64,000 nucleotides of DNA, taken from Clostridium kluyveri DSM 555 (lineage in GTDB: Bacteria > Bacillota > Clostridia > Clostridiales > Clostridiaceae). The notes under the pieces were generated by a model that saw only the letters and a list, made by a program, of their open reading frames with translations, was not told the DNA's origin and did not search any database. This document shows, one piece after another, positions 26,640 to 36,511 of this stretch. Each line of letters starts with the position of its first letter. Within the stretch, counting starts at the first letter, position 1. The DNA lies in contig NC_009706.1 in the NCBI RefSeq assembly GCF_000016505.1, forward strand, positions 1,178,001 to 1,242,000, written 5' to 3'. A program made the position numbers and the translations under genes.

Positions 26640-26851
26640 ATGGCATATAATGTTATCAATGGTAAACTGCAACATGGAAAATATAAATTCTGTCATAAAC
26701 AGGTCAAAGAATAAAGAGTGTATTTACCAATATATACAGTATGGTAATAGTGTATATAGGATTAAAAGGCTGGACCTCAGGGAGGACGGATTCTGTGGAG
26801 AGAGTGAAACAGAACAAATTTATTAAATTATTTGAAATTGGAGGAAAATAG
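26640..26851 (+). pseudogene. Remnant of the TIGR02530-type flagellar operon gene
   Basis: Clostridial operons usually carry a ~130-residue gene of the TIGR02530 family between flgD and flgE. Here an ATG opens MAYNVINGKLQHGKYKF, which matches the usual N-terminus, but stops after 24 codons. In another frame the sequence GQRIKSVFTNIYSMVIV follows, resembling the usual C-terminal block (VFTNIDSVVI-type). The middle of the gene, roughly 70 codons, appears deleted. The frame containing the second block runs to a TAG at 26849-26851. The identification is from memory of the family, not an alignment. Confidence 0.5.
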
Positions 26852-26853
26852 AT

Positions 26854-27900
26854 ATGCTGCCATCGATGTATTCAGGGATTAGCGGTCTTAGGGCTAATCA
26901 GCAAAAATTAAATGTAATTGGAAATAACATAGCTAATTCATCAACCACTGCATATAAGACTCAAAGTATGAATTTTCAGGATATGATAAGTCAAAATCTT
27001 TCGGATCCAAGTGCACCAAGTACTAGCATAGGAGGAGTTAATGGAAAACAAAGTGGCCTTGGAGTGCAAGTAGCAGGTATAAGTACAGATTTTACCACAG
27101 GAAGTATGGGTACTACAAATAGAAATTTAGATTTTGCAATAGATGGAACAGGATATTTTGTAGTAGGCACAGGTAAGTTGGGAGAGACTTCGGATGATAC
27201 AGGAATTTCAATTGATGAAGATAATAATATACTGGGTGGGGGAGACAATGAAGTAGAAAATACCATAGAGGCTCATTATAGCAGGGATGGATCCTTTTAT
27301 TTAGATACCCAGGGCAATCTGATAAACCAGAATGGATATAGGGTTATGGGTTATCTGGTAACAGATGAAAATAACACTTCTACCATAACCTATCTGCAAA
27401 ATGATACAGAGGATACATTTCAAAATGCCGTACAGTTTGTAGATGCCAACGGTACTGTAACTTCAGTTACGGATAAATTGGTACCACTATCTATTCCAAA
27501 TTATATAACTAAGGATGATCAATTAGTAAAGGTTAAATCTTTTTCTGTAGGTAAAGATGGAATTATAACGGCACAACTTACAGATTCAACTACAGCTGTT
27601 TTAGGCCAGATAGCTATGGTATCCTTTCAAAATGAAGGAGGACTCGTAAAAGAAGGAGGAAATCTTTATACTACATCCTCAAATTCAGGACAGCCTATAG
27701 TAATGAGCGGAAAAGGCGCTGAAAATGATAATAGTGCAGGTTATGGTAAAATAACTCAGGGATTTCTTGAAATGTCAAATGTGGATCTGGCACAGCAGTT
27801 TACAGATATGATAGTAGCTACCAGGGCTTTTCAGGCAAATGGTAAAATGATAACTAATGGAGATACTATACTGGAGGATTTAATAAACTTAAAAAGATAG
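26854..27900 (+). CDS. flgE: Flagellar hook protein FlgE
   Basis: A 348-residue hook subunit. The N-terminal motif is MYSGISGLRANQQKLNVIGNNIANSST; the FlgE/F/G core reads LDFAIDGTGYFVV and YSRDGSFYLDTQGNL; the C-terminal helix has GFLEMSNVDLAQQFTDMIVATRAFQANGK. Length is on the short side for hook proteins but complete. The stop of the upstream remnant frame and this ATG are two bases apart, with GGAGGAAAA as ribosome binding site. Confidence 0.92.
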   Translation: MLPSMYSGISGLRANQQKLNVIGNNIANSSTTAYKTQSMNFQDMISQNLSDPSAPSTSIGGVNGKQSGLGVQVAGISTDFTTGSMGTTNRNLDFAIDGTGYFVVGTGKLGETSDDTGISIDEDNNILGGGDNEVENTIEAHYSRDGSFYLDTQGNLINQNGYRVMGYLVTDENNTSTITYLQNDTEDTFQNAVQFVDANGTVTSVTDKLVPLSIPNYITKDDQLVKVKSFSVGKDGIITAQLTDSTTAVLGQIAMVSFQNEGGLVKEGGNLYTTSSNSGQPIVMSGKGAENDNSAGYGKITQGFLEMSNVDLAQQFTDMIVATRAFQANGKMITNGDTILEDLINLKR

Positions 27901-27914
27901 CAAATAGTTTTTAG

Positions 27915-27975
27915 TTTAAAATATGTTGACTTTAAGATAAATAATTATTTATCTTATATGTCAATATATTTTAAA
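27915..27975. repeat. Long loopless palindrome between flgE and flbD
   Basis: About 30 bases on the left (including ATGTTGACTTTAAGATAAAT) are the near-perfect reverse complement of the 31 bases on the right (ATTTATCTTATATGTCAAT and flanks). The two arms meet at AATAATTATT with essentially no loop. No T tract follows, so it may be an RNA-processing or attenuation site rather than a simple terminator. Confidence 0.6.
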
Positions 27976-28152
27976 AACTGAGTTTCTATAGCTTAGTAAT
28001 TACTTTACTTGAAATATACATATATTTGAGTTTATAATAAATTACATATTTTCATGATTTTGTTTATAAATTTTACATTGAATACTAGGTAGGAGGATGT
28101 TAAAATTTATAAGGGCTTTGAAAAATATTGATATATTTTAAGGAGGCATTTT

Positions 28153-28335
28153 ATGATAAAACTTACAGGATTAGATGAAAAAGAATTTGTTATAAATTCA
28201 GATCATATAGAGAAATTAATAGAAATTCCACAAAGTGTAATTACTCTTGTAAATGGAAATAAATATATAGTTAAAGAATCCAATGATGAGATAATTGAAA
28301 AAATTATAGAATACAAGAGAAAAATATATATTTAG
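28153..28335 (+). CDS. flbD: FlbD/SwrD-family small flagellar protein
   Basis: A 60-residue protein, MIKLTGLDEKEFVINSDHIEKLIEIP, then ITLVNGNKYIVKES. This matches the FlbD/SwrD family found after flgE in Firmicute operons. In Bacillus subtilis SwrD raises flagellar power. A TAAGGAGG ribosome binding site precedes the ATG. The gap upstream (250 bases) contains the long palindrome. The motA/motB genes that often follow are not here. Confidence 0.88.
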   Translation: MIKLTGLDEKEFVINSDHIEKLIEIPQSVITLVNGNKYIVKESNDEIIEKIIEYKRKIYI

Positions 28336-28391
28336 TCAATATGAAAGATTAATTTACAATTTTGCATAATATTTTGAAAGGAGAAAACACA

Positions 28392-28913
28392 GTGGAAAAT
28401 AAAGAGAAAAAAAAGGGTGGCGTGGGCTTAAAAGTAATTTTAATAGTGTTTTTTCTTGTGGCAGCAGTTGGAGCTGGGGTGTTTTTTGGATATAGTAAAT
28501 TTTTAAGTGATAAAAATACGGATTCTAATGAAAATATGACTACTTCAAATGTAACCCAAGCCCAAACACAGACTCAAAGTGGAGAAAATTCAAGTTATCT
28601 GCAGCATGTAGTTTCGGCTAAAACCTTTGATTTGAGTGAATTTACCATAAATTTAGCAGATGAAGGTGGAAAAAATTATTTAAAGGTAAATGTATATCTT
28701 GGTTATGACAGTAAAAAATTAACTGATGAATTAACAGAAAAAACTCCAATTATAAGGGATGCTATTATAGAAGTTCTAAGGACTAAAAAGGTAGAAGACA
28801 TAAATGACAAAAATATGGATAATATAAAAATAGAAATTATTCAAAGAATAAATCCAATGCTGGAAAAAGGAAAAATAAATAATGTATATTTCAGTGACAT
28901 ATTGACACAGTAG
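28392..28913 (+). CDS. fliL: Flagellar basal-body-associated protein FliL
   Basis: A 173-residue single-pass membrane protein. After a Lys-rich start (ENKEKKKGG) comes a membrane helix at residues 12-34, then a Ser/Thr/Gln linker, then the periplasmic-type FliL domain (FDLSEFTINLADEGGKNYLKVNVYLGY...IIRDAIIEVLRTKK). FliL stabilises stators around the motor. The start is a GTG eight bases after AAAGGAG. Confidence 0.88.
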   Translation: MENKEKKKGGVGLKVILIVFFLVAAVGAGVFFGYSKFLSDKNTDSNENMTTSNVTQAQTQTQSGENSSYLQHVVSAKTFDLSEFTINLADEGGKNYLKVNVYLGYDSKKLTDELTEKTPIIRDAIIEVLRTKKVEDINDKNMDNIKIEIIQRINPMLEKGKINNVYFSDILTQ

Positions 28914-28961
28914 TATATATGGATAGTTTTTTATAATTTGACTTAATATGGAGAAATTTAT

Positions 28962-29375
28962 ATGGATCTTGAATTATGGTGGATGATTTTTAAAATAATT
29001 ATATCTTTAGGTTTCATACTCTGTCTTATATATATATCAGTAAAATATGGTGGAGGTAAACTTCAAAGTATTCAAAATGGCAGATATATAAAAGTAGTTG
29101 AGAGAACTCAGATTTCAAAGGAGAACAGTTTGCTAATAGTGAAAATTGGAGATAAGGCGTATGTGATTTCATCCACTAATAGTAGGGTTGAAATAATATA
29201 CGAATTAAATGAAACAGAAATATCAGACATGGAAAAAAAGAGAAATGTATATGAATATAAGAATTTAAAAGACTTATATAATAAAATGGAATTAAAAAAT
29301 ATTTTAAGGAAAACTAATGAGAATATTTTAGTTAAAAAACTTAAGGGTAAAAAGGAAGATAAAGATGAAAGGTAA
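28962..29375 (+). CDS. fliO: Flagellar biosynthesis protein FliO (FliZ-type)
   Basis: A 137-residue protein with a membrane helix at about residues 8-26, followed by [42 protein letters not shown]-type FliO sequence and a basic C-terminal tail. It assists FliP assembly into the export gate. It overlaps fliP by 11 bases, indicating coupled translation. Confidence 0.85.
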   Translation: MDLELWWMIFKIIISLGFILCLIYISVKYGGGKLQSIQNGRYIKVVERTQISKENSLLIVKIGDKAYVISSTNSRVEIIYELNETEISDMEKKRNVYEYKNLKDLYNKMELKNILRKTNENILVKKLKGKKEDKDER

Positions 29376-30141
29376 ATTCCACACAAATAGTATAATTATT
29401 TCAGTTTTAGTGGTATATTTTATTATTTTCACAGTTCATACAGTTCACGGCGCACCTACGGATTTTCCTATACCTAATATAGATATCTCTGTAGACAATG
29501 CTTCCACACCTCAGCAGTATGTCGGTAATATAAAGTTACTTATAATGCTTACAATACTTACACTGCTTCCATCTATTATAATGATGATGACAAGTTTTGT
29601 AAGAATTGTAGTGGTTTTTGGATTCTTGAGAACTGCCATGGGAACTCAACAGTCTCCTCCTAATCAGGTATTAGTTGGACTTGCTCTTTTCCTTACAGTA
29701 TTCATTATGTTACCTGTTTATGGAAAAATAAATTCTGAGGCCATACAACCCTATCTGCAAAATGGTATAACTCAAGAACAGGCTGTAGAAAGGGGAGCCA
29801 AGCCCCTTAGAGAATTTATGTTAAAGCAGACAAGACAAAAGGATCTTAAATTGTTTGTGGATGAAGCTAAATTAAATTATGAGGTTACAAAAGACAATGC
29901 ACCTCTTTATGTGGTGATTCCTGCGTACATAATAAGTGAATTAAAAACTGCCTTTCAAATCGGATTTTTGCTTTACATACCTTTTATGATAATAGATCTG
30001 GTGGTAGGAAGTGTGCTTATGTCTATGGGAATGTTTATGCTTCCGCCGGTTATGATATCACTTCCATTTAAGCTTCTTTTATTTGTAATGACAGATGGAT
30101 GGTATTTATTGGTAAAATCTTTAATTATAAGTTTTTCATGA
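29365..30141 (+). CDS. fliP: Flagellar export gate protein FliP
   Basis: A 258-residue inner-membrane protein with a cleavable-looking N-terminal hydrophobic segment (residues 9-28). The conserved core includes [36 protein letters not shown] and [27 protein letters not shown], followed by [15 protein letters not shown]. It forms the pentameric gate with FliQ and FliR. Confidence 0.96.
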   Translation: MKGKFHTNSIIISVLVVYFIIFTVHTVHGAPTDFPIPNIDISVDNASTPQQYVGNIKLLIMLTILTLLPSIIMMMTSFVRIVVVFGFLRTAMGTQQSPPNQVLVGLALFLTVFIMLPVYGKINSEAIQPYLQNGITQEQAVERGAKPLREFMLKQTRQKDLKLFVDEAKLNYEVTKDNAPLYVVIPAYIISELKTAFQIGFLLYIPFMIIDLVVGSVLMSMGMFMLPPVMISLPFKLLLFVMTDGWYLLVKSLIISFS

Positions 30142-30151
30142 GGTGAATTTT

Positions 30152-30421
30152 ATGAGCGAAAATATGGTGATGGGTATTATAAAAGATGCAATACAGACAG
30201 GACTTTTGATTTCTGCACCTATCTTAATAATTTCCATACTGGTAGGTCTTATAATAAGCATATTTCAGGCAACTACTCAGATACAAGAGCAGACTCTCAC
30301 CTTTGTACCTAAGTTAATAGCCGTAGCGATAATAGGACTCCTTACTGGAAGTTGGATGCTTCACCAGATAGTAAGTTTTACTGAAAGAATTTTTACATAT
30401 ATAGCGAATATAACCCAATAA
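30152..30421 (+). CDS. fliQ: Flagellar export gate protein FliQ
   Basis: An 89-residue protein with two membrane helices. The family core reads ISILVGLIISIFQATTQIQEQTLTFVPK. The ATG at 30152 is used, after GAGGTG; the GTG at 30143 is the ribosome binding site region. It follows fliP by ten bases. Confidence 0.95.
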   Translation: MSENMVMGIIKDAIQTGLLISAPILIISILVGLIISIFQATTQIQEQTLTFVPKLIAVAIIGLLTGSWMLHQIVSFTERIFTYIANITQ

Positions 30422-30501
30422 AGGATTAGAGGCAAAAAAACAAAAATATTTAAGCTTTAATTTTTTAAATTCAATACTATAAATTATATGGAGTGGGTAA
30501 T

Positions 30502-32322
30502 TTGATAGATACTTTGTATTTTACAGCTTTAATACTTGTAACATTAAGAATATTTTGCTTTTTTACAATGATTCCTATATTTTTTCCAAATGGCACTCCT
30601 AATATAGTAAAAGTGGGATTGACTTTAGTTATAGCTTATATACTTTTACCAGGAATAGATTATTCTACTGTAAATACCATAAGTAGTACTATACCTTTTG
30701 TATATAATTGTATAAATGAGGCTGCGGCAGGATTGACATTAGGTTTTCTGGTAAGCTTGTGCTTTACTGCTTTTAGGATCGCAGGAAGTTATATGGATTT
30801 ACAGGTAGGATTTTCTATGATGAGTATGTTCGATCCAAATTCTAGCAGTAATACTACTCTATTAGAACGGCTGATGTATTGGTTTTGCATGGTAGTTTTT
30901 CTTGCTGTAGATGGACATCATATGCTGATAAGATCTCTCATAGATAGTTTTGCTACTATAAAGCTGGGGAGTTTTTTTTTAGCACAGGGTTCTATTAATA
31001 TTATAATAAAAGCGTTTATAATGTATTTTTCCATAGCTTTAAAAATAGCAATACCCATACTGCTTATAATTTTAATAGCGGATTTAACTATGTCTCTTAT
31101 TGCAAGAACTGTTCCACAACTTAATATAATGATACTTGGACTTCCAATTAAAATATTAATAGGGCTTGGCTCCTTCTGTTTTGCACTTCCTATATTCTTA
31201 AAAATTATGGGAAATTCTTTTCAAGCCATACCAGACTCTATAAAGGGATTTTATAATGCACTGCCGCTGCTTATAATATTTGCCTCTGATGATAAGACAG
31301 AGGAAGCTACTCCTAGGAAAAAAAGTGATGCTAGAAAGAAAGGACAGATTCCAAAGAGTAAAGAAATAGCCCTGGCTCTCACTCTTCTGGCGTCTACACT
31401 GGTTATACTTGCCCTTGGGGGATATGTGGGCTCTCAAGTAAAAACTACTATGATAACATTTTTTAATAATTATCTGGTTATGTCTTTAGATTATGCCAGT
31501 GTCCAAAAAATAACTTTTATAACCCTTTGGAGATTAGCAATAATATTTTTACCTGTGGCTGTGCCTATACTTGTTATGGGGGTCCTAGCAAATTTTTTCC
31601 AAACCAGAGGACTTGTGACTTCTCATCCTTTAAAGCCGGATTTTTCAAAGTTAAATCCCATAAATGGATTTAAGAGAATGTTTTCCATGAGATCTGTAAT
31701 GGAACTTTTGAAAAGTCTTTCTATAATAACCATAGTTGGAATTATAGGAGTGAAGTTTGTAAAGGATAATTATCTATATATAATGACTTTAAGCAGTTTG
31801 AATTTTGAAAGTATAGTAAAGGCCATTTCAAAGCTTACAGTAAACATATTTTTTAGAGTAGCTATGATAATGATAATTATAGCCATAATAGATTACATAT
31901 TTCAAATTTTTCAATATAATAAAGATTTAAGAATGTCTAAGCAAGAGGTTAAAGAAGAATATAAACAGGATGAGGGAGATCCACAGATTAAAAGTAAAAT
32001 AAAGCAAAAACAAAGGGAAATGGCTATGAGGAGAATGATGCAGGAAGTTCCAAAGGCTACAGTAGTAGTAACAAATCCTACTCATGTAGCTGTAGCGCTT
32101 AAATATGAAGAGAATCAAAATGCACCTGTAGTTTCGGCGAAAGGACAAGATTTAGTAGCTCTCAGAATAAAAAAAGTGGCCAAAGATTGTGATGTTCCTA
32201 TAATTGAAAATCCACCTCTTGCAAGACTTATATACAAAGAGGTAGACCTGGATAAAGAGATTCCTATGGAGATGTATCAAGCAGTAGCAGAGGTATTGGC
32301 TTTGGTTTATAAGATGAGGTGA
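30502..32322 (+). CDS. Fused flagellar export proteins FliR-FlhB
   Basis: A 606-residue fusion. Residues 1 to about 258 are FliR, with six membrane helices (LRIFCFFTMIPIFFP, GAAAGLTLGFLVSLCF-like, DGHHMLI). From about 263 FlhB begins with its usual start DDKTEEATPRKKSDARKKGQ, four more helices, and the cytoplasmic domain with the NPTH autocleavage site at 525-528 (VTNPTHVAVALKY). In most bacteria these are separate genes; the fusion is known in several Clostridium species. Cleavage after N525 would still allow the export switch driven by FliK. A TTG at 30502 is eight bases after GGAG; a GTG at 30493 is the alternative start. Confidence 0.93.
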   Translation: MIDTLYFTALILVTLRIFCFFTMIPIFFPNGTPNIVKVGLTLVIAYILLPGIDYSTVNTISSTIPFVYNCINEAAAGLTLGFLVSLCFTAFRIAGSYMDLQVGFSMMSMFDPNSSSNTTLLERLMYWFCMVVFLAVDGHHMLIRSLIDSFATIKLGSFFLAQGSINIIIKAFIMYFSIALKIAIPILLIILIADLTMSLIARTVPQLNIMILGLPIKILIGLGSFCFALPIFLKIMGNSFQAIPDSIKGFYNALPLLIIFASDDKTEEATPRKKSDARKKGQIPKSKEIALALTLLASTLVILALGGYVGSQVKTTMITFFNNYLVMSLDYASVQKITFITLWRLAIIFLPVAVPILVMGVLANFFQTRGLVTSHPLKPDFSKLNPINGFKRMFSMRSVMELLKSLSIITIVGIIGVKFVKDNYLYIMTLSSLNFESIVKAISKLTVNIFFRVAMIMIIIAIIDYIFQIFQYNKDLRMSKQEVKEEYKQDEGDPQIKSKIKQKQREMAMRRMMQEVPKATVVVTNPTHVAVALKYEENQNAPVVSAKGQDLVALRIKKVAKDCDVPIIENPPLARLIYKEVDLDKEIPMEMYQAVAEVLALVYKMR

Positions 32323-32327
32323 TATTT

Positions 32328-34394
32328 TTGGAAGGAAGCAAAAGAAGATTTACTTTAAAGAACAATGTAGATATAATAATGGCTCTTGTAGTTATTATGA
32401 TAGTGTTTATGATTATAATACCTATGCCGCCGGAACTTTTAGATATTCTTATGTCTTTTAATATAACATTATCTGTAATAATTATACTTTTAACCATGTT
32501 TACCACAGAAGTACTTCAATTTTCGGTATTTCCTACACTACTTTTAATTACAACTTTATTTAGATTAGCCCTCAATGTATCTTCTACAAGGCTTATATTA
32601 AAGGATGGTTATGCAGGAGAAGTTATAAATTCTTTTGGAAATTTTGTTGTAGGTGGAAATTATATTGTAGGAATAATTATATTTTTGATTATAGTAATTA
32701 TACAGTTTATAGTAATAACCAACGGTGCCGGCAGAGTATCTGAAGTTTCAGCCAGATTTACACTGGATTCTATGCCTGGCAAGCAGATGAGTATTGATGC
32801 AGATTTGAATTCAGGATTGATTGATGAAAATGGTGCCAGAGCCAGAAGGTCCAAACTTCAGATGGAGGCAGATTTTTATGGAGCCATGGATGGTGCTTCT
32901 AAATTCGTAAAAGGTGATGCTATAGCAGGACTTGTAATTATGGTGGTAAATATAATAGCGGGAATAATAATTGGGGTTGTGGTAATGGGAATGGATATTG
33001 CAACATCAGCCCAGACCTATACCAAACTTACCATAGGTGATGGGTTAGTAACTCAAGTTCCAGCTCTTTTAATATCTACAGCCTCTGGTATACTTGTTAC
33101 CCGTTCTGGAAGCAGTGAAAACTTTGGTACTTCTGCTATGAAACAGCTTACTGGATTTCCTAAAGTAATAGCTATGGCAGGAGCAGTTCTTCTATTTTTA
33201 GCAATTATACCAGGTCTTCCTCATCTGGCATTTTTTATATTGGCAATAGCTTGCAGCATAGCAGCTTATCTCCTATATAAAGATGAGAAAGAGCAGAATA
33301 TGCAGCAGATTGAAATGGAAAATCAAGAAATGACTGAAATAGAAAATAAGGAACCAGAGAATGTAATGAATCTCATATCTGTAGAGCCTATGGAAGTAGA
33401 AATAGGGTATGGTTTAATACCACTTGCAGATGAGAGTTCAGGGGGAGATCTACTTCAAAGGATAACCTCGGTTAGAAGACAATGTGCCATTGAGATGGGA
33501 ATAATAGTACAGCCTATTAGAATTAGAGATAATCTTCAGTTAAAGACCAATGATTATGTTATAAAAATAAGGGGTACTGTAATGGCTAGAGGAGAACTTA
33601 TTCCAAATATGCTGTTATGCATGGATCCTACTAATTCCAATGTTGCTATTCAGGGTATAAGTACTGTGGAGCCCTCTTTTGGGCTACCGGCTACATGGAT
33701 TAACAGAGATCAAAGGGAAGAAGCAGAAATTAAAGGATTGACGGTAGTAGATCCTACCACTGTTATGGTAACCCATTTAACAGAAACCATAAAAAATCAC
33801 TCCTATGAATTACTTGGAAGACAGGAAGTTAAAATAATAGTGGATTCTGTAAAGGAAAAATATCCTACAGTGGTGGAAGAACTTATACCGGATTTACTTA
33901 CAATAGGAGAAGTTCAGAAAGTACTTCAGAATCTCTTAAGAGAAAGGGTATCTATAAAGGACATGGTAACCATATTAGAGTCTCTGGCGGATAATTCAAG
34001 AAGCACGAAGGATATTGAGCTTCTAACAGAATATGTAAGATTCTCTTTGGGAAGAAGTATATGTAATTCTTTCATAGATGAAAATGGTGCTGTAGTAGTA
34101 GTTACTTTATCACAAGAATTAGAGAGTTTAATAGGCGGTAATATTCAGAAATCTATGCAGGGTTCTTTTCCTTCTGTAGATCCTGAAACTACAAATAAAA
34201 TATTAAATTCTATAAAAAAAGTTCTGGATTCAGTTTATTTCTATGAAAATCAGCCTATAATATTGGTTTCGCCTAAAATAAGGGCACCTTTTAGAAAGTT
34301 AATTGAGATGGTATTTCAGTCTGTAAATGTGCTATCGTTAAATGAAATACCAAATGATGTGGAGATAAAGACTGAAGGAGTGATTTCAATATAA
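32328..34394 (+). CDS. flhA: Flagellar export gate protein FlhA
   Basis: A 688-residue protein. The N-terminal half holds about eight membrane helices with the family signature TLFRLALNVSSTRLIL and the FHIPEP-type loop GAGRVSEVSARFTLDSMPGKQMSIDADL. The C-terminal half is the soluble domain that docks export chaperones. The TTG at 32328 lies eight bases after GAGGTG; the reading frame could open at GTG 32319 but that overlaps the binding site. It follows the fused fliR-flhB almost directly. Confidence 0.95.
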   Translation: MEGSKRRFTLKNNVDIIMALVVIMIVFMIIIPMPPELLDILMSFNITLSVIIILLTMFTTEVLQFSVFPTLLLITTLFRLALNVSSTRLILKDGYAGEVINSFGNFVVGGNYIVGIIIFLIIVIIQFIVITNGAGRVSEVSARFTLDSMPGKQMSIDADLNSGLIDENGARARRSKLQMEADFYGAMDGASKFVKGDAIAGLVIMVVNIIAGIIIGVVVMGMDIATSAQTYTKLTIGDGLVTQVPALLISTASGILVTRSGSSENFGTSAMKQLTGFPKVIAMAGAVLLFLAIIPGLPHLAFFILAIACSIAAYLLYKDEKEQNMQQIEMENQEMTEIENKEPENVMNLISVEPMEVEIGYGLIPLADESSGGDLLQRITSVRRQCAIEMGIIVQPIRIRDNLQLKTNDYVIKIRGTVMARGELIPNMLLCMDPTNSNVAIQGISTVEPSFGLPATWINRDQREEAEIKGLTVVDPTTVMVTHLTETIKNHSYELLGRQEVKIIVDSVKEKYPTVVEELIPDLLTIGEVQKVLQNLLRERVSIKDMVTILESLADNSRSTKDIELLTEYVRFSLGRSICNSFIDENGAVVVVTLSQELESLIGGNIQKSMQGSFPSVDPETTNKILNSIKKVLDSVYFYENQPIILVSPKIRAPFRKLIEMVFQSVNVLSLNEIPNDVEIKTEGVISI

Positions 34395-35587
34395 TGATCA
34401 TTAAAAGATATAAGGCCAATAACATGAACGAAGCTATTACTAGAATCAGATATGAGTTAGGTAATGAAGCTATAATTATAAGTCAGAGAAAGATTAGAAA
34501 AAGCGGAGTAATAGGTTTTTTTTCCAAAAGGATCTTAGAGGTTACTGCAGCTGTGGACAACAAAAAAGAAGAGGATAAAAAGAGACGCCATGATAATAAA
34601 GATGATATGAAACAGAGTGTTGAGGCTATAAAAAGAATAATAGATAATAAAATCAAAGATACAACTTTAGATGATAAAGCTGTACCAAATAATATTATAA
34701 AAAGTTCCAATACGCCTAGAGGATTTTATGAAAATAGTATAGTAGATAAAAATAATGATGCTATTATAAGAGAAGTACAACAGATGAAAAATATGTTAAA
34801 TGAAGTAATACAAGGTTCTTACGGAAATATTGGAAGAAGCAAGCTTCAAATAAGACTTGAAAATAGTGACTTTAGCCATAGTGTAGTAAAGAAAATATTA
34901 AATAGTATAAATGCAATGGATGATGATAGAGAAGAAGAGGTAAAATTAAAAGAAGTAGTAAAAAGCATGATAAAAGTGGACAATAAAGAACTAGAACATG
35001 TGGTTGTCCTAGTAGGACCTACAGGAGTGGGTAAAACAACCACCATTGCAAAACTTGCTGGAAAACTTGTGCTTATTGAAAAGAAAAAAGTAGGTCTTAT
35101 AACCATAGATACATATAGAATAGGAGCGGTAGAACAGCTTAGAACTTATGCGGATATAATGAATATACCTTTTCAGGTGATATTTTCCATGAAGGATATG
35201 GCAAAAGCTATAGATAACATGAAGAGCTGTGATATTATTTTAATAGATACTACAGGAAGAAGTAGTAAAAATGAAATGCAAATATCAGAGTTGAGGGCAT
35301 TTATAGACAAGGTTCAGACCAGTAATGTACATTTAGTAATAAGTTGTACTACTAAAAATAAAGATATAGATGTAATAGTGAATGGATATAAGAAGCTAAA
35401 TTACAGTGACATAATAATAACTAAGTTGGATGAGACATCAACTTATGGTTCTATATTGAATATATTACAATTAGCCAAAAAGCCTATAAGTTTTGTCACA
35501 ACAGGACAAAATGTACCAGAAGATATAAAAATTATGGAGCCTGAAGAATTAGCAAAGCTTGTATTGGGAGAGGATATTATATGCTAG
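34394..35587 (+). CDS. flhF: Flagellar placement GTPase FlhF
   Basis: A 397-residue SRP-type GTPase. The N-terminal B domain starts MIIKRYKANNMNEAITRIRYELG. The G domain begins with GPTGVGKTT at 208-216, then LITIDTYRIGAVEQLRTYADI, DTTGRS and TKLDETSTYGS. It sets the number and position of flagella, with FlhG as its activating partner. The ATG overlaps the flhA stop by one base. Confidence 0.94.
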   Translation: MIIKRYKANNMNEAITRIRYELGNEAIIISQRKIRKSGVIGFFSKRILEVTAAVDNKKEEDKKRRHDNKDDMKQSVEAIKRIIDNKIKDTTLDDKAVPNNIIKSSNTPRGFYENSIVDKNNDAIIREVQQMKNMLNEVIQGSYGNIGRSKLQIRLENSDFSHSVVKKILNSINAMDDDREEEVKLKEVVKSMIKVDNKELEHVVVLVGPTGVGKTTTIAKLAGKLVLIEKKKVGLITIDTYRIGAVEQLRTYADIMNIPFQVIFSMKDMAKAIDNMKSCDIILIDTTGRSSKNEMQISELRAFIDKVQTSNVHLVISCTTKNKDIDVIVNGYKKLNYSDIIITKLDETSTYGSILNILQLAKKPISFVTTGQNVPEDIKIMEPEELAKLVLGEDIIC

Positions 35588-36456
35588 ATCAAGCTGAACA
35601 ATTGAGAAAATTAGCTCAGGTAGATAAACAATCCAAAGTGGACCTGGTATGTAATGCAAAACCCAGGATAATAGCAGTTGCTTCTGGTAAAGGAGGGGTT
35701 GGAAAAAGCAATTTTGTAGTGAATGTATCTATAGCTTTGCAAAAAATGCACAAAAAAGTTCTAATATTTGATGGGGATATGGGGATGGGCAATGATGATG
35801 TGCTTATGGGATTTTTACCTAAATATAATGTGTATGATGTAATCTTGGGGAATAAAACCATAGAAGAGGTTGTTATTAAAGGGCCTTTTGGAGTAAAACT
35901 GCTTCCAGGAGGAACTGGAATTTTAAAAATTGAAGGTATAACAAAAACTCAACGGGAGGATTTTATAAAAAAATTATCTTCTTTAAGTGATGTGGAGTAT
36001 ATAATATTAGATACAGGAGCTGGTATAAATAGAGATGTGTTGGCTTTTATAACTTGCTGCGAGGAGTTTATTACAATAACTACTCCAGAACCCACCTCAC
36101 TTACAGATGCATATAGTTTGTTAAAAGCTGTAAACCACTTTAAATTGAAGGATAGAGCCAAGGTAATTATAAACAGAGTCATGGACATTAAAGAAGGAGA
36201 AAAAACTTTTAACAAATTTAACAGTGTAGTAAATAAGTTTTTGAGTATTGAACTTGAATATTTAGGGTATATATCAGATGATAAAAATCTTATACAAGCT
36301 GTTAGAAATCAAATTCCACTTTTAATAAACTATCCAAGTTCACAAGCTTCAAAAGATATAAATTTTATAGCAAATAAGCTTACAGGAATTAAAAATTTCG
36401 AATCAAAAGCTAGTGTTCAGAATTTATTTAAGAAAATTTTTAATATTTTTTCATAA
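35581..36456 (+). CDS. flhG: MinD-like ATPase FlhG (YlxH)
   Basis: A 291-residue ParA/MinD-family ATPase. The N-terminal DQAEQLRKLA segment is the FlhF-stimulating region. The deviant Walker A reads SGKGGVGKSN near residues 37-46, with FDGDMGMGNDDVLMG and DTGAGINRDVLAF following. It activates FlhF GTP hydrolysis and restrains flagellar number. It overlaps flhF by seven bases. The C-terminal amphipathic helix (NLFKKIFNIF) would be a membrane anchor as in MinD. Confidence 0.93.
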   Translation: MLDQAEQLRKLAQVDKQSKVDLVCNAKPRIIAVASGKGGVGKSNFVVNVSIALQKMHKKVLIFDGDMGMGNDDVLMGFLPKYNVYDVILGNKTIEEVVIKGPFGVKLLPGGTGILKIEGITKTQREDFIKKLSSLSDVEYIILDTGAGINRDVLAFITCCEEFITITTPEPTSLTDAYSLLKAVNHFKLKDRAKVIINRVMDIKEGEKTFNKFNSVVNKFLSIELEYLGYISDDKNLIQAVRNQIPLLINYPSSQASKDINFIANKLTGIKNFESKASVQNLFKKIFNIFS

Positions 36457-36511
36457 AAAGATTAAAGCATACTATGACAGAATATAAGAAAAATGAAGGG
36501 AGATTAAAATT

